This document shows positions 43,234 through 53,603 of a stretch of 64,000 nucleotides of DNA, piece by piece; position 1 is the stretch's first letter; each line of letters opens with the position of its first letter. The notes under the pieces are model-generated. The model saw only the letters and a program-made list of their open reading frames with translations. It searched no databases and was not told the DNA's origin. The DNA comes from Perca fluviatilis. Its lineage: Eukaryota; Chordata; Actinopteri; Perciformes; Percidae. A program made the position numbers and the translations under genes. The stretch covers positions 7,016,550 through 7,080,549 of the forward strand of contig NC_053119.1 in assembly GCF_010015445.1 (NCBI RefSeq), written 5' to 3'.

Positions 43234-43841
43234 CAGGTGTGTTGATTGGAAAAGACCGTCAGGTGTGTTGATTGGAAAAGACTGTCAGGTGTGTTGATTG
43301 GAAAAGACCGTCAGGTGTGCTGATTGGAAAAGACTGTCAGGTGTGTTGATTGGAAAAGACCGTCAGGTGTGTTGATTGGAAAATACCGTCAGGTGTGTTG
43401 ATTGGAAAAGACCGTCAGGTGTGTTGATTGGAAAATACCGTCAGGTGTGTTGATTGGAAAAGACTGTCAGGTGTGTTGATTGGAAAAGAACCGTCAGGTG
43501 TGTTGATTGGAAAAGACTGTCAGGTGTGTTGATTGGAAAAGACTGTCAGGTGTGTTGATTGGAAAAGACTGTCAGGTGTGTTGATTGGAAAAGACCGTCA
43601 GGTGTGTTGATTGGAAAAGACTGTCAGGTGTGTTGATTGGAAAAGACTGTCAGGTGTGTTGATTGGAAAAGACCGTCAGGTGTGTTGATTGGAAAAGACT
43701 GTCAGGTGTGTTGATTGGAAAAGACTGTCAGGTGTGTTGATTGGAAAAGACCGTCAGGTGTGTTGATTGGAAAAGACTGTCAGGTGTGTTGATTGGAAAA
43801 GACTGTCAGGTGTGTTGATTGGCAATGATCGTCAGGTGTGT
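43234..43841 (+). repeat. 26-bp minisatellite
   Basis: About 23 units of CAGGTGTGTTGATTGGAAAA plus GACCGT or GACTGT. The two variants alternate irregularly. A few units have AATACC, one has an extra A (AGAACC). It lies inside the inverted pair Q. Open frames crossing it are products of the periodicity. Confidence 0.97.
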
Positions 43842-43897
43842 CACTCTGCCAGAAGCCCAGGACAAAGGTGCCGCCCACAAACAGACAAACAAGTACG

Positions 43898-44370
43898 GAC
43901 AACACGGACGCTTGGTCAGGTGCCTTTGGCGTTGTTATTGACGCTAAAAGTCTCCTTTAAACGCGCTTTATCTAAACCCGCTTGGTCGGGACTATTGGCG
44001 TCACTTTTGACGCAGTTAGGTTAAGAAAAAGGTTGTGGGTGGGCTTATAAAAAGGTACGTTTCCATGACATGCGGGACAAGAATGGGACAGTGGGGTTCA
44101 GGAAAAGAAGAACGGGACAGTTGGGTTTAGGAAACGTGACAAGTGGGACAGGAACCCCCGGTCTCCTAGGTGAAAGTCCTGTGTTGTTTGACCCATCCAC
44201 CCCCCCAACCAACCTCCCTATGCGCCTATTCGGGCTTTCATACTAATCGCTACTGTTGTTGCTCCTAATGCTACGTCATCTTCAAGCGAAGGGTGCTTTT
44301 TGCGTCGTATCTGACGCTGACAGCCACTGCCCAAGTGTCCGTTTTTCCGAGTTCGGAGTGAGAACGGGTT
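43898..44370 (-). mobile_element. TIR element family D, copy 3
   Basis: GGACGCTTGGTCAGGTGCCT at the left and CGAGTTCGGAGTGAGAACGG at the right are the two D ends in reverse order. Between them lie GACGCAGTTAGGTTAAG, about two 28-bp-type units (GACAGTTGGGTTTAGG), GTCTCCTAGGTGAAAGTCCT and GGGCTTTCATACTAATCGCT. This copy shows the uninterrupted site used by MITE A copy 3 in copy 2. Confidence 0.8.
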
Positions 44371-44459
44371 GGTACGGACGTTCAAGAGGGAGGGGAAACA
44401 TAAGAGAAAACAGAAAACTGCCTAGCACAACAGCGCAGACTATAGGCACTCTCCTTATT

Positions 44460-44850
44460 TCAAGGTTCAAGATTCAAGATTTTTGATTTGCCATTTGTGC
44501 ACACACCAAAACAGCCCGGGCACACAGGAATTCTTGTGCAGGCTCTTTGAGTCGAGTAAAAAGAGTTAAGGGCAAAGAAAAGCACATCGACTAAGATAGA
44601 AAAAGATTATACAAGGTAAGTAAATTAAAATAAAATAAGACAAAAAAGTTAGACACTATACAATAGAGTGCAAAAAATATAATACATTATGAATCCTGTA
44701 ACTGGAGTATGAGTATTACTGTAAACCAGGAGGAGTAAAAGTAATAAATATATACAGGTTAGAAACATTATCCTAAGTTTAATGGGTCTGTGACAACTGC
44801 GGGGGATATTGCATTTGTCACGAGAACAGATATTGCAGTTTTTTTTGCTA
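44460..44850. repeat. Dispersed fragment, possibly a LINE 3' tail
   Basis: GTTCAAGATTCAAGATTTTT at the start is the type of sequence at the 3' end of some fish non-LTR elements. The rest (AAGATAGAAAAAGATTATAC, TAGAGTGCAAAAAATATAAT) is AT-rich with no reverse transcriptase residues. Confidence 0.4.
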
Positions 44851-44851
44851 A

Positions 44852-45186
44852 ATATTTGATAGCTCCTCGCTCCTCGCTCCTAGGATGAACCGGAAGTCAT
44901 TCTGTCCCTCCTTTGTGAAGGCGGTCTCTTTATCCTGGCCCGATGAGCGAGGAGCGAGCATCGAGGAGGGATCTCTGAGGAGCTAGGACCGAGGACACAT
45001 GAGAGCAGCCTTCCCGGAAGCCTTGCAGCTGAAGGAGTTGCTAACTCCGCCAATGCAGCTGACAAATTCACATGACGCTTCTCTCCTCGCGTGATTTCCT
45101 CGCGTCCCTCCCATGCTTCCTCGGTGGGACGCACTAAGACGCGAGGAAGGGAAGCAAGTGAAGGAGCCGGGGATGCAATTTAAGGA
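44852..45186 (-). mobile_element. Element Q, copy 2 (inverted partner)
   Basis: In reverse orientation this is the partner of 42810-43200. The outer ends of both have the TTAAATTGC word. The pair encloses about 1.65 kb holding the 26-bp array, element D copy 3 and the AT-rich fragment at 44460-44850. Confidence 0.7.
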
Positions 45187-45739
45187 CAGGGAGAAGGACA
45201 CCGTGACATCTTTGCAGGCATTTTGTGTGTCTTTGTAGTTGTTTTGTTTCTCTCAGTGACATTTTGCCGGTGAAGCCCAGAGGCCCTCTGCGCCCTCGGG
45301 CCAATTACATTCATTATTACTGTAAATGTTCTTAATCTGGCTCACAGTTTTCATCTCTTCACTCATGGCATTCATCATTTATCACATTCCGATGACACAG
45401 CGGCTCCTGTTTGATGCAAAAAGGCTCTTCCTCTGTAATCTGCCGATGTGCCTGAGTCAACTCTGCTAACAGCCTGTACAAACTCCAACAAGCCTCTGAA
45501 TTATTGATCTGCACCCAGTGTTTCCTCTCGTCAGCTGTGGCTTCCTCTGATATCAAACCAGTAAAGTTCAGACCACTCAGTCAATCAGCAGCAGCAGCAG
45601 GTCATTTTAAGATTTTAGCAGCAGGGGCAGAGCCAGTAGTTGTAAACCTTTGGGGCTTAGCCCAAATCTGGGGGGGGGGGAGGGAATCTGGGGGCATGAT
45701 TGTCGCTGTCGAGCTGAAAACTCAAAAATTCTGTAATAT
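45187..45739. other. Unique sequence; weak minus-strand open frame
   Basis: The minus strand has a 65-codon frame (45556-45359) with HWVQINNSEACWSLYRLLAE and a following LTQAHRQITEEE. It looks more protein-like than its neighbours but has no known domain or clear splice sites. The surrounding TAAT-rich DNA could equally be a conserved non-coding element. A G run lies at 45671-45680. Confidence 0.3.
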
Positions 45740-45876
45740 GGGGCGACCTCTAGCTCACCCAGTAAGAGCGCTCGCCCCTGCAGCGGCGCAGAGTTCAAAT
45801 CCGACCTGCTCCCCTTTGCTGTGTGTCATCCCCCATGTCTCTCCACTTTCAAAATAAAGGGAAAAACTCCAAAAAA
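45740..45876 (+). repeat. tRNA-derived SINE
   Basis: A-box TAGCTCACCCAGTAAGAGC, B-box AGAGTTCAAATCC, then GTGTCATCCCCCATGTCTCT and a CAAAATAAAGGGAAAAACTC tail. Same family as 29455 and 49390. Full length. Confidence 0.85.
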
Positions 45877-46984
45877 GAATCATTTTTTTCATAAATCAGT
45901 GCTATTGGTCACCCTTTACGTCTTTCTTTGTGTTGTACAAATATTTAAACAGTGACAAGGAGATTTCGTCTGACTTTGTCAAAGGTAAATAGCTAGATAA
46001 TTTTTTTTCGGTTTTGGACATACATGGTTTTCGCTTGACGGTGATCCCATGCACTATTTTTCCTTCCATTTGATCAAAGAATGCCAAAAAATCGGCACAT
46101 CATTTGGAAAAACCATAATAGTTGCCAAGGAAAAGAAGGCAACAGAGGCGACATCCTGTTTTGTGTCTAATTGTTCTCCAAATGTCTTCATCGCTCTGAA
46201 ACCAGGAGACAAATGTTGAGGACGACTCATTTTCACTTCTGCCACCTTAAAAGAGGCAAACATTGTCTGATGTTATTATCTATTCAGTTGCACATCATAG
46301 GGTAGGAATTTGGCGTAAACAGCATTACTAATCTTGAAACCTACTTGGCGATATATCCCCGGGAGCCTTATAGGACTTTTGCTCCATTGATTTGCCGGTC
46401 CAGAGACTGAGGGCCAAGTTGAAGTTATTTTAGAGGCCCTGAACACCCACACAGGTGTTTTCAGTTAATCTGGCTGATTGTGACCTCTTCCCAGGACTGT
46501 GTGGCTGTGTCTAGACTGATTTATTGACATCTTCCTGAGTCTCCTGTTAGCTTTGCTGCACCTGTTAGGGCAGGACAAATGACTGCTTTATCATTATTTG
46601 TAACCGAATAAATTCCCATCATAGCTCCGGCCCACCTCCAACCTGACCAGAGGTTTAATCAGCCAGATCAACTGAAATCATCTGTGTAGGTGTTCAGAGG
46701 CTTTATAAAAACCTCAACGATTTGGGGATTTTGAGAAAAGATTCAGGGCAGTTTATTTAGTGTAGCTGCAGCATAACACCCTTCTTCTTCGACAGCTGTA
46801 ACATCATAAAAATAGTTAAATAGAAAAGTTTTCAGAGTTTTCAGGAGATTATTTTTATGTGCTAATCAATTTGTGCATTTAAAAAAAAAAAGGGAGCGCT
46901 GTTTGATTCATGCTCTGCCGGAAGACAGTTAATGAAGCATGTGGTTTGCGGAGGTGGCTCATGTTCGTTCGCTCGTTAGGGAAA
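45877..46984. other. No gene recognised
   Basis: It includes a broad near-inverted pair: CACAGGTGTTTTCAGTTAAT near 46450 and CAACTGAAATCATCTGTGTA near 46670, together with GTTTAATCAGCCAGATC. These suggest an old TIR element of about 300 bp at 46370-46720, though borders are not clear. The rest looks unique. Confidence 0.4.
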
Positions 46985-47506
46985 CCAGAGGCCTGTACTA
47001 CGAATCGAGATCAACATGCCCTGGATTTCTTTCAGTTCCCCGGCTTCACTAACCCTAACAACCGCTGTCCCGCATAAGCTGTGTCACGACGGTGGTTATC
47101 AACTAGTTCAATCAACTCAGGGTTTCCCAACCCAGCGATGCGTGCGTTCACATAAAAGAGGCGGTGTTTGCACAGCACGACCAATCGCAAACATCTACCA
47201 GAGCCGCATGTTTTACATAAGAAGAGCAAACTATAATTCTACATCAATATAAAGAACACAGACACGGTTTTACAGGCAAAAAGCAGGAAGGAAAGATGGC
47301 AAAAAGAGCAGGAGCTGTAAATGCGTAAATCACAACGCTTATCAATATCACTTCCTCATCAGTCAGGCCCAAGATCTGACCATAATTACACTTTCGCTTT
47401 CCATAAACTGTCATTGCTTTAGCTTATATTATCAGTTACAACCCTGGCAGTGGGAAGGGATCGTGAGAGGAAATAAAAAATCTAAAAACATCATTCAAAA
47501 CTCTCT

Positions 47507-47546
<40 letters not shown>

Positions 47547-47651
47547 CGTGTCTCTCTCCGAACAGTGACGCCATTATCAATCGAGTATTGATTGGTCAGT
47601 AGGCGGGGCTTTAACACCGGTTTGTTTTTGCTTTGTAGTACAGGCCTCTGG
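46985..47651. mobile_element. TIR element R (CCAGAGGCCTGTACTACGAA ends)
   Basis: The left end CCAGAGGCCTGTACTACGAA and right end TTTGTAGTACAGGCCTCTGG are inverted repeats of about 20 bp with one mismatch. The interior has ACCAATCGCAAAC and GATTGGTCAGTAGGCGGGGC, and a CT microsatellite at 47502-47545. No transposase. The target duplication is not evident because the palindrome may include it. Confidence 0.8.
47502..47545. repeat. CT microsatellite
   Basis: About 22 CT dinucleotides with one TCTTCT interruption at the start. Confidence 0.93.
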
Positions 47652-48439
47652 CGCCCTAGGGGGACAGTGTCAGAGAGATGATGTGTTTGTCATGTCTGTG
47701 TCAGTGTGTATGCCTGTTAATGCCACATAAAACACAGATGAGACACAGGGGATGATGGGAAACAGACGGAGCGTGTAATGGCGGCGGGATGAAGTAACGG
47801 GACGGTGATGTGCTGACGGCGTCCTCAGCTGACACCAGTCAGGTGATCTTTGATCAACAGGAGGCATTTACAAAAAACATTCAGCACCAACATGAGATCA
47901 CATCCTGTGTCCGTCACTCGTCGCTGACTCAGAGGTTAATGTCGCCAGCAGGAGCTGCACGCTCCTACGTCTCAGCCAATCACGGACGTCCTGCTGACAG
48001 GTCGTCAGCCGTCATCATGGCGTCAGACGGCAGGAAGCGCCACCTGCCGCCGCCACAGTGGGAGACGTCAGCACGGACAGACGGACGCCGAGTCGCCCTC
48101 GGGCAAAGTCAAGACCTGAGGACGATGACACAGCAGCGAGGAGGACGAGATAATGGCGGGACCGCTGCAGAGAGAGAAACACAGAGCTGGTTGTCACTTA
48201 ATGACGGAAAAAAAGATCATTATTATTTATTGAATTATGACCTGTTATAACCAGAGCTAAACATCACATTTAACCAACTATCAGAATCCAGAGAAAGTCT
48301 TTAGTTTATTGTTGTTTTCTGCCTTTAGAGAGAAATTAAGGCTGTGTGTTACCCATGAAGGATAAGAATCTCATACAAAACACTTAACAGAAAAATGACT
48401 TCCAGCTATATGAACGATGTAACGATGCAAAGTGTGATG
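47652..48439. other. No confirmed gene; GC-rich patch
   Basis: 47780-48170 is CpG-richer than average (GTCGCCCTCGGGCAAAGTCA, GCCGCCGCCACAGTGGGAGA). A plus-strand frame of 146 codons crosses it (47810-48250) but lacks domains and starts in low-information sequence. It may be a small regulatory or exon-like patch; I do not call a gene. Confidence 0.35.
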
Positions 48440-48948
48440 TTAAAGTGCTCATATTAGTCTTTTTGTCTTTATTGTGTTATATATCTTTTTTGTGCACGTT
48501 ATAGGTTTACAAAGTAAAAAAGCCCAAAGTCCCCCCCAAAGGGACTTACCATCTCCAACAGAAAACACTGTTCACCAACTGCTCCAAACAGCTCTGTTGT
48601 AGTCCAGCCTTTACTTCAGAGACAAACGAGGTCACTTTGTAACACACGTTATAATGCTCACCTAGCTGCTAGCGTGGCACTCCCCCATACTCTGCTTCTG
48701 ACTGGCTAGTAGTCCTTACCTAGCTACTGAGCATGTGTGAATCCCAACAAAGATGGAACAGAAGTGAGATGCCTCACTCTGTAGCTAAAACAGAGAGCTC
48801 AACACACAGGGTGAAAAGAGGAGCTGCAGCAATGTGCAGTACAACAAAAATATGGTGTTTTTTGAAAATTAAACCATGTAAACCTATTCTGGTACAACCT
48901 CTAAATACAATTATGAAGCTGAAAATGAGCATAACATGGGCACTTTAA
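48440..48948 (+). mobile_element. TTAA MITE family A, copy 4
   Basis: It runs from TTAAAGTGCTCATATTAGTC to GAGCATAACATGGGCACTTTAA, with one copy of the 58-bp unit. TTAA at both ends. Closely similar to copy 1. Confidence 0.87.
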
Positions 48949-48957
48949 AGTTTATAG

Positions 48958-49383
48958 TGCAGGGGTGTCAAACTCATTTTAGTTCATGGGCCACATACCC
49001 CTTATTTGATCTCAAGTGGGCCAGACCATTAAAGCACTCCAGAAAGAGCAGAAACGTTATCTGCCACAGAGTTTCTAGTCAACTTGATGTTGATGACAAT
49101 CAAACGGCCAGTTTGTGTGACGTCCTGTCGTGTTCCAAAACCCCCCCAAAAAAACACAAGTAGACTTTATATTTCACAAGAGGAAGGTAACGGGACATCT
49201 GTAATGGTTTTCTACTGAAGTGAATGTGACAGCTTGAACTAGCAACAAACTGAACGTATACCAGTCTTTGAGCTTTAAGATTAATAAAGGTGATATTGTG
49301 TATTAACCACAATCAATAAATGTAGTTCCTAAATGTTCCAGAAAGAACTATGGGTGTGTGACAAAAAAAAAATATTTGGAAAT
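48958..49383. repeat. Dispersed repeat with GGGGTGTCAAACTCATTTT start
   Basis: The GCAGGGGTGTCAAACTCATT..GGGCCACATAC..CTCAAGTGGGCCAGACCATT opening is a motif I recall from many vertebrate hAT-like repeats. The right end cannot be placed. It is followed by a SINE. Confidence 0.5.
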
Positions 49384-49556
49384 ATGTTTTGGGGCTTTTC
49401 CCTTTATTTGTAAGTGGATAGACTTGAAAAGGGGAGAGAGATGGGGGATGACAAGCAGCAAAGGGCAGCAGGTCGGATTCAAACCCTGCACCGCTGCAGG
49501 ACTCAGCCAACATGGGGTGAACGCTCTTACTGGGTGAACTAGAGGCCGCCCCAAGA
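49384..49556 (-). repeat. tRNA-derived SINE, reverse orientation
   Basis: The minus strand reads GGGGCGGCCTCTAGTTCACC with AGTAAGAGCG (A-box), then GCAGGGTTTGAATCCGACC (B-box), CATCCCCCATCTCTCTCCCC and a tail with AAATAAAGGGAAAAGCCC. Same family as 29455 and 45740. Confidence 0.85.
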
Positions 49557-50139
49557 ATATTTTATATATATTATAAAAGTTTTCCATATGGCTGAAAAAC
49601 CAAAGAGATTGAAGACAAAAGACACAATGGAAACACAACACTATTATTTATCTTTACCTTAAGTTTCAGTGCAAGCACCAAATTACACAAAAAAGTTGTT
49701 TAAAATGTCGGCGAATCTAATATCCCGACTGCAGCTCTGTGTATGTGCGGGCGTTGTCCTCGACCTGGATAAAGCCATCAGCCTGAACAGCGTCTGCTGA
49801 TATTTACGATCCTCGTCATCCAGTCAGCAGCAGGAAACACATCACTTTTATGGAGGAGGGCATTAATACAAGCAATTTATGAGTCCGTCCTGCAGCGGCC
49901 GTTTGTCCCAGCAGGCAGTAAAACGCGCCCCAGTGTAATAACCAGCATAAGGTGTTCAACAGCAGAGTGTTAAACATCGGAGCGAAGGAGTCTTAAAACA
50001 TATTGCTTCCCTTTAAAAACTGATCATACTGTAACATCACTAGAAGTTCAGTACAAGTAAATATTCAAATATTGGAGGTCTGTCCACCCGGTGTGATGGA
50101 AAATCTGTTTATCAGTTCATCAGCGAGACTTATTCACTT
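49557..50139. other. Unique sequence, possible regulatory element
   Basis: 49730-49980 is repeat-free with balanced base composition and a CACTTTTATGGAGGAGG block resembling HOX/CDX-type TTTATGG sites. No coding exon. Confidence 0.35.
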
Positions 50140-51432
50140 GATGGCTGAGACTTAAATGGGACGTTTGATACCAGATTGGGTTTGACCCAACTAGACTGTG
50201 TCTGAGACTATTTAGCTGGCTTTAGCCCAGAGTAGACTGGGTTTCAATCATGTTTCTTGTTTTAGGTCAGATAAGCCTTGTATTAGACCAGATAAAACTC
50301 AATTTACACTGGGTTAGACTGGGTTAAGACCCAGTCAGACTGGGTTAAAGCCAGGCTTGACTGTGTGACTGTGTTTGGACCAGGTTAGAGTAAAATCAAA
50401 CCAAAATCAAGTTCAACTCAGACCAGAGTACACTGTTTAGATCACAAAATAGTGGGTTTAGGCCAGATTAGACTCGTTGAGATCAGAAAAGACTCCGTTT
50501 GCGCCAGGTAAGACTGCATTTAGGCCAGACTGGACTGTGTTTAGGCCAGGTTAGGGCGTTTTCACACCTACAGTTTGTTCGCTTTGGTCCGAATCAGTTG
50601 ATGAGTGTGTAAACTCGGAGCGATTTCCCATTGGTTTGGTTTCTTTTCACACCTGGAAAAATCCAAGAGAAACCAAAATGCGCCATTACAAATCACGCAA
50701 GAACGTTCACTCCTCTTATTGGTCGGATGTGTCTGGGGGCGGGAGCAAGAAAGTAAATACAGGAAGAAAGTTCCTGTGTTCTGAACTAGTGCATATTTCT
50801 TGCATATCTCCACGGTCAAACCGGCTCATTTCATTTAAAGAATCCGACGTTGTTTCGCGAGCGACATTGCTACGTCTGCTCTGGTCACCGAGACTTCGCT
50901 CTGCCGTGCCGGCGTCTGTCTCCAACTTTAGCGGCTGGTTTGACCACAGAGATACAAGTGACAGACAGCGCGCTTGACCTGACCAGTCTATTTCTGTCAG
51001 AGAAACACTGCAAGCTGCTACAGTTTGCTGCAGATTGCAAAGCACACCTGACTCCAGGAGCCGTTTAGTGTAGACTTGCGGCGTATACATAGTTGGTGCA
51101 GTTTGAGGTCGGATCACGTTTCAGCACAAACGAAGCGTTTCAGAGTTGGACTGAAAACGTACCAAGACCTCCTCATCAAGCAGGGCTCTGTACGCTTGTT
51201 TGGTCCGGTTTTGGTGCATACCTGAGTGCAACTGCAGCATTCTCTCTCTGCGGAAACGAACTCTAGTGCGATTAAACCAAACTTAACGGGGCAGGTGGGA
51301 AAACGCCCTCAGACTGGGTTTGGACCAGATCAGACTAAATTCAAACCATGTTAGACTGGCTTTAGACCAGAGTCGTTGGGTTTAGATCACAATAGATTTA
51401 GGCCATCTTAGACTTAGTTTAAAACAATTTCT
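50140..51432. repeat. Old degenerate array S, split by element T
   Basis: Words such as AGACTGGGTT, GACCAGGTTAG, TTTAGGCCAG and GACCAGATTAGACT recur at about 20-30 bp spacing in 50180-50552 and again in 51310-51432. Units are highly diverged, so this is an ancient minisatellite. Element T (50553-51309) sits in the middle, and the array continues in the same register on the far side. Confidence 0.65.
50553..51309. mobile_element. TIR element T (AGGGCGTTTTCACACC ends)
   Basis: The left end AGGGCGTTTTCACACCT and the reverse-complemented right end AGGGCGTTTTCCCACCTG are inverted. The TTTGGTCCGAATCAG and CTTGTTTGGTCCGGTTTTGG interior relates it to elements H and 59690-59890. The flanking TTA/TCA may be a 3-bp target duplication with one change. 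Frames of 113 and 133 codons inside have no transposase motif and are probably chance. Confidence 0.7.
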
Positions 51433-52330
51433 TTCAGAATCCCTGGCTGGCTGCTGTGGATTTTTTTGATTAAAATGTTCCACATCTTCTGATCAGAGTA
51501 TCAAGAAATCTCAGGAGATGTTTTTTTAAAACTGCAGTTCGTTGTGTCATCGAGCGTCTCAACGTTTCGGAAAATTCCGGGTGAACTTTGAGCTGACTGA
51601 AGGAGTTTGAGATTTCTCAGCGGATGAATCGATATTTATTATGAAATGAAATTCTGCTGAAAGTTTGCAGGTCGGTCTGTCAACTGGAATGAGCTCATTA
51701 CTTCAGCAGAGGTGAGACATCCGATCATTGTCTGTCTGACTTCTGACTTTGAGGACACACACTCAGCGGGGTGAAGATCAGTGTGATCTTCAATACACTT
51801 CCAAATTTAAGCGCTGACATCGCTCCATCACACCGTGCTTTCAAAATGTTTTTCGACTACCTGCCCTTCATCAGGGTGGTCACTCTAATGAAGGACAGGA
51901 AGCTGATCTGAATATTAAGCATCTCAGTAATGGCTTGTAATATTCATAAAGTTCACCCACAGATAAGAAATTCCTGATTCAATCGATTTACTTCACCTTG
52001 TCACCGTCTAACACTAACAATGCTATCAGGCTGTCAGTTACAATTTGCAAAAATAGATAGAAAGCCGTTCTTAAAATAAAAATAAAAAACAAAAACAGCA
52101 TTTTGATTAAGATGTGAGTGAGTTTGAGTGCACAATAAAAAAAATAAAGATTTGGGAAAATTAATAAAAATTGAGATATGTTTTTTCAAACAACCGTGTC
52201 TCCTAAAAAATTACGTTCACATACAACAAAATTTCATTCTCAATAACGTTTTCGAAGGGAAACGTATTTTCCAGTGACGGGCGCACGTTGGGAAATGAAA
52301 CACATGATGGTTAATGATGTGAAGTGACAA
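51433..52330. other. No gene recognised
   Basis: 51840-51900 contains an imperfect inversion (CTGCCCTTCATCAGGGTG / AATGAAGGACAGG). 52130-52250 is A-rich. The rest is unique-looking. Confidence 0.45.
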
Positions 52331-52774
52331 CCCGCTTTCACTCCAAACGCTTGGGGGTAACACTTTACTTGAAGGTATCTACATAAGAGTGACATGACAC
52401 ATGAACCCTAACCATAACCATAACCATAACTTGTCATGACAAAACAGAATGACACTTACTAAAAGAAGCGTTATGTCATAAACGTTTATGACTTGTTTAT
52501 AATGTTTATGACACGTTCATGACAGTGTCATGTCACTCTTATGTACCTTCAAGTAAAGTGTAACCCGCTTGGGCAGTGTCTGTCAGCGTCAGATGCAATA
52601 AGCCCACCCACGATCTTTTCCTTAACCTTACTGCACCAAAAGTGACGCCAATATTCCCAACCAAGCGCGTTTAGATAAGACGCTAAAGGAGACTTTTAGT
52701 GCCAATAACAACGCCAAAGGCACCTGACCATGCGTCCAAATTTTACCCGATGGGAGTGAGAATGTGTTGGAATT
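52331..52774 (+). mobile_element. Element D copy 4, interrupted by MITE U
   Basis: The left end CAACCCGCTTTCACTCCAAA and the right end TTTTACCCGATGGGAGTGAG then AATGTGTTGG are the D inverted ends. The middle has CAGCGTCAGATGC, GACGCCAATATTCCC and GCCAATAACAACGCCAAAGG. It is interrupted only 25 bases in by MITE U. A D-like stretch (GGTCTCCTGGGTGAAAGTCA) also follows at 52930-53010. Confidence 0.75.
52356..52566. mobile_element. MITE U with about 40-bp perfect-type inverted ends
   Basis: GGGTAACACTTTACTTGAAG plus GTA at the left mirrors TACCTTCAAGTAAAGTGTAA plus CCC at the right, and inner ACATAAGAGTGACATGACAC mirrors GTGTCATGTCACTCTTATGT. GCTTGG occurs directly at both flanks and is likely part of the target duplication. 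An internal CCATAACCATAACCATAAC run and CGTTTATGACTTG/GTTTATGACACG direct repeats are present. No coding capacity. Confidence 0.9.
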
Positions 52775-53340
52775 GAAGATTTAGAAAAAGATGATGGTTT
52801 GGGTTAAAATAAGTAGGTTTGAGTAAGTAATTTTGCTACGTATTTTAAGTTACATGTGTTACGTTGGTTTAATATGTTACATCAACAACCTCAACTATGA
52901 CTTTTGGTTTCACACGGGACACAAACCTCCCCAGGTCTCCTGGGTGAAAGTCATATTTGTTTTCTCCATCCACCCACCCCGACATCCACCCTACGCTTTT
53001 AGGAGACAGGGCTCTTCCAAAATGAACCCTAATTTATATTTTGTCTGTGCTGATGTGGTATTTTGTTCCTAAAACTGTATTTTATTCAGTAGAGAGTTAT
53101 TGAAGAAGGGAAACAGCTCTCAGGTTGTTATAACAGTCGCCAATGAGACAATACGTTTGCAGTTTATTCAAAAGACTTATTCGTAGCGTTGACCATCTCG
53201 ATCTTGGATCAGTTTTTCCTCCCACAGAGGAGGTTAAACTGGAGGTAATTATTAATATTTACCCGCAATGTAAAAAAAACAAAGACACAGTCGAGCTGTC
53301 ATTTCCTAAATTGTAGATATCTTCTTTTAGAACCAATCTC
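52775..53340. other. D-related fragment, then unique DNA
   Basis: 52775-53010 continues with D-like words. 53090-53340 has no recognised feature. Confidence 0.4.
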
Positions 53341-53603
53341 CATATCGTCATCTTCCTAAAATAATTGCCTATGTCATTTTTTCAGGTTTTTCAGAAAACA
53401 CAAAAAATAAAACGGCCTAAGTCACATGCTTGACATAGGCAATTTTACTAAAGGTGTAGAATCACATGACCTGTTCAACTGAGGATGTAGGCAATTTTAC
53501 CAGAGGTGGCCTGCACCATGAGGAGATGATTCAGGCAAAGAAATCATTTTTGTTAAAAAATGACTTTCAATTATTATTATTATTTTAGGAAGGTGACGAT
53601 ATG
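53341..53603. mobile_element. MITE V with 25-bp inverted ends
   Basis: CATATCGTCATCTTCCTAAA plus ATAAT at the left pairs with ATTATTTTAGGAAGGTGACG plus ATATG at the right, 24 of 25 positions. Inside, TTGCCTATGTCA and TGACATAGGCAATTTTACTA are also inverted. About 260 bp, noncoding. Not otherwise seen in the window. Confidence 0.85.

Noticed and set aside
43234..43841. CRISPR-like array of 26-bp repeats
   Set aside because: Head-to-tail units with no spacers; a minisatellite.
47810..48250. 146-codon plus frame in a GC-richer patch
   Set aside because: No recognisable domain, splice context or paralogue; recorded only as a GC-rich patch.
50716..51117. 133-codon minus frame inside element T
   Set aside because: Lies within a TIR element and shows no transposase motif; another frame on the opposite strand is equally open.
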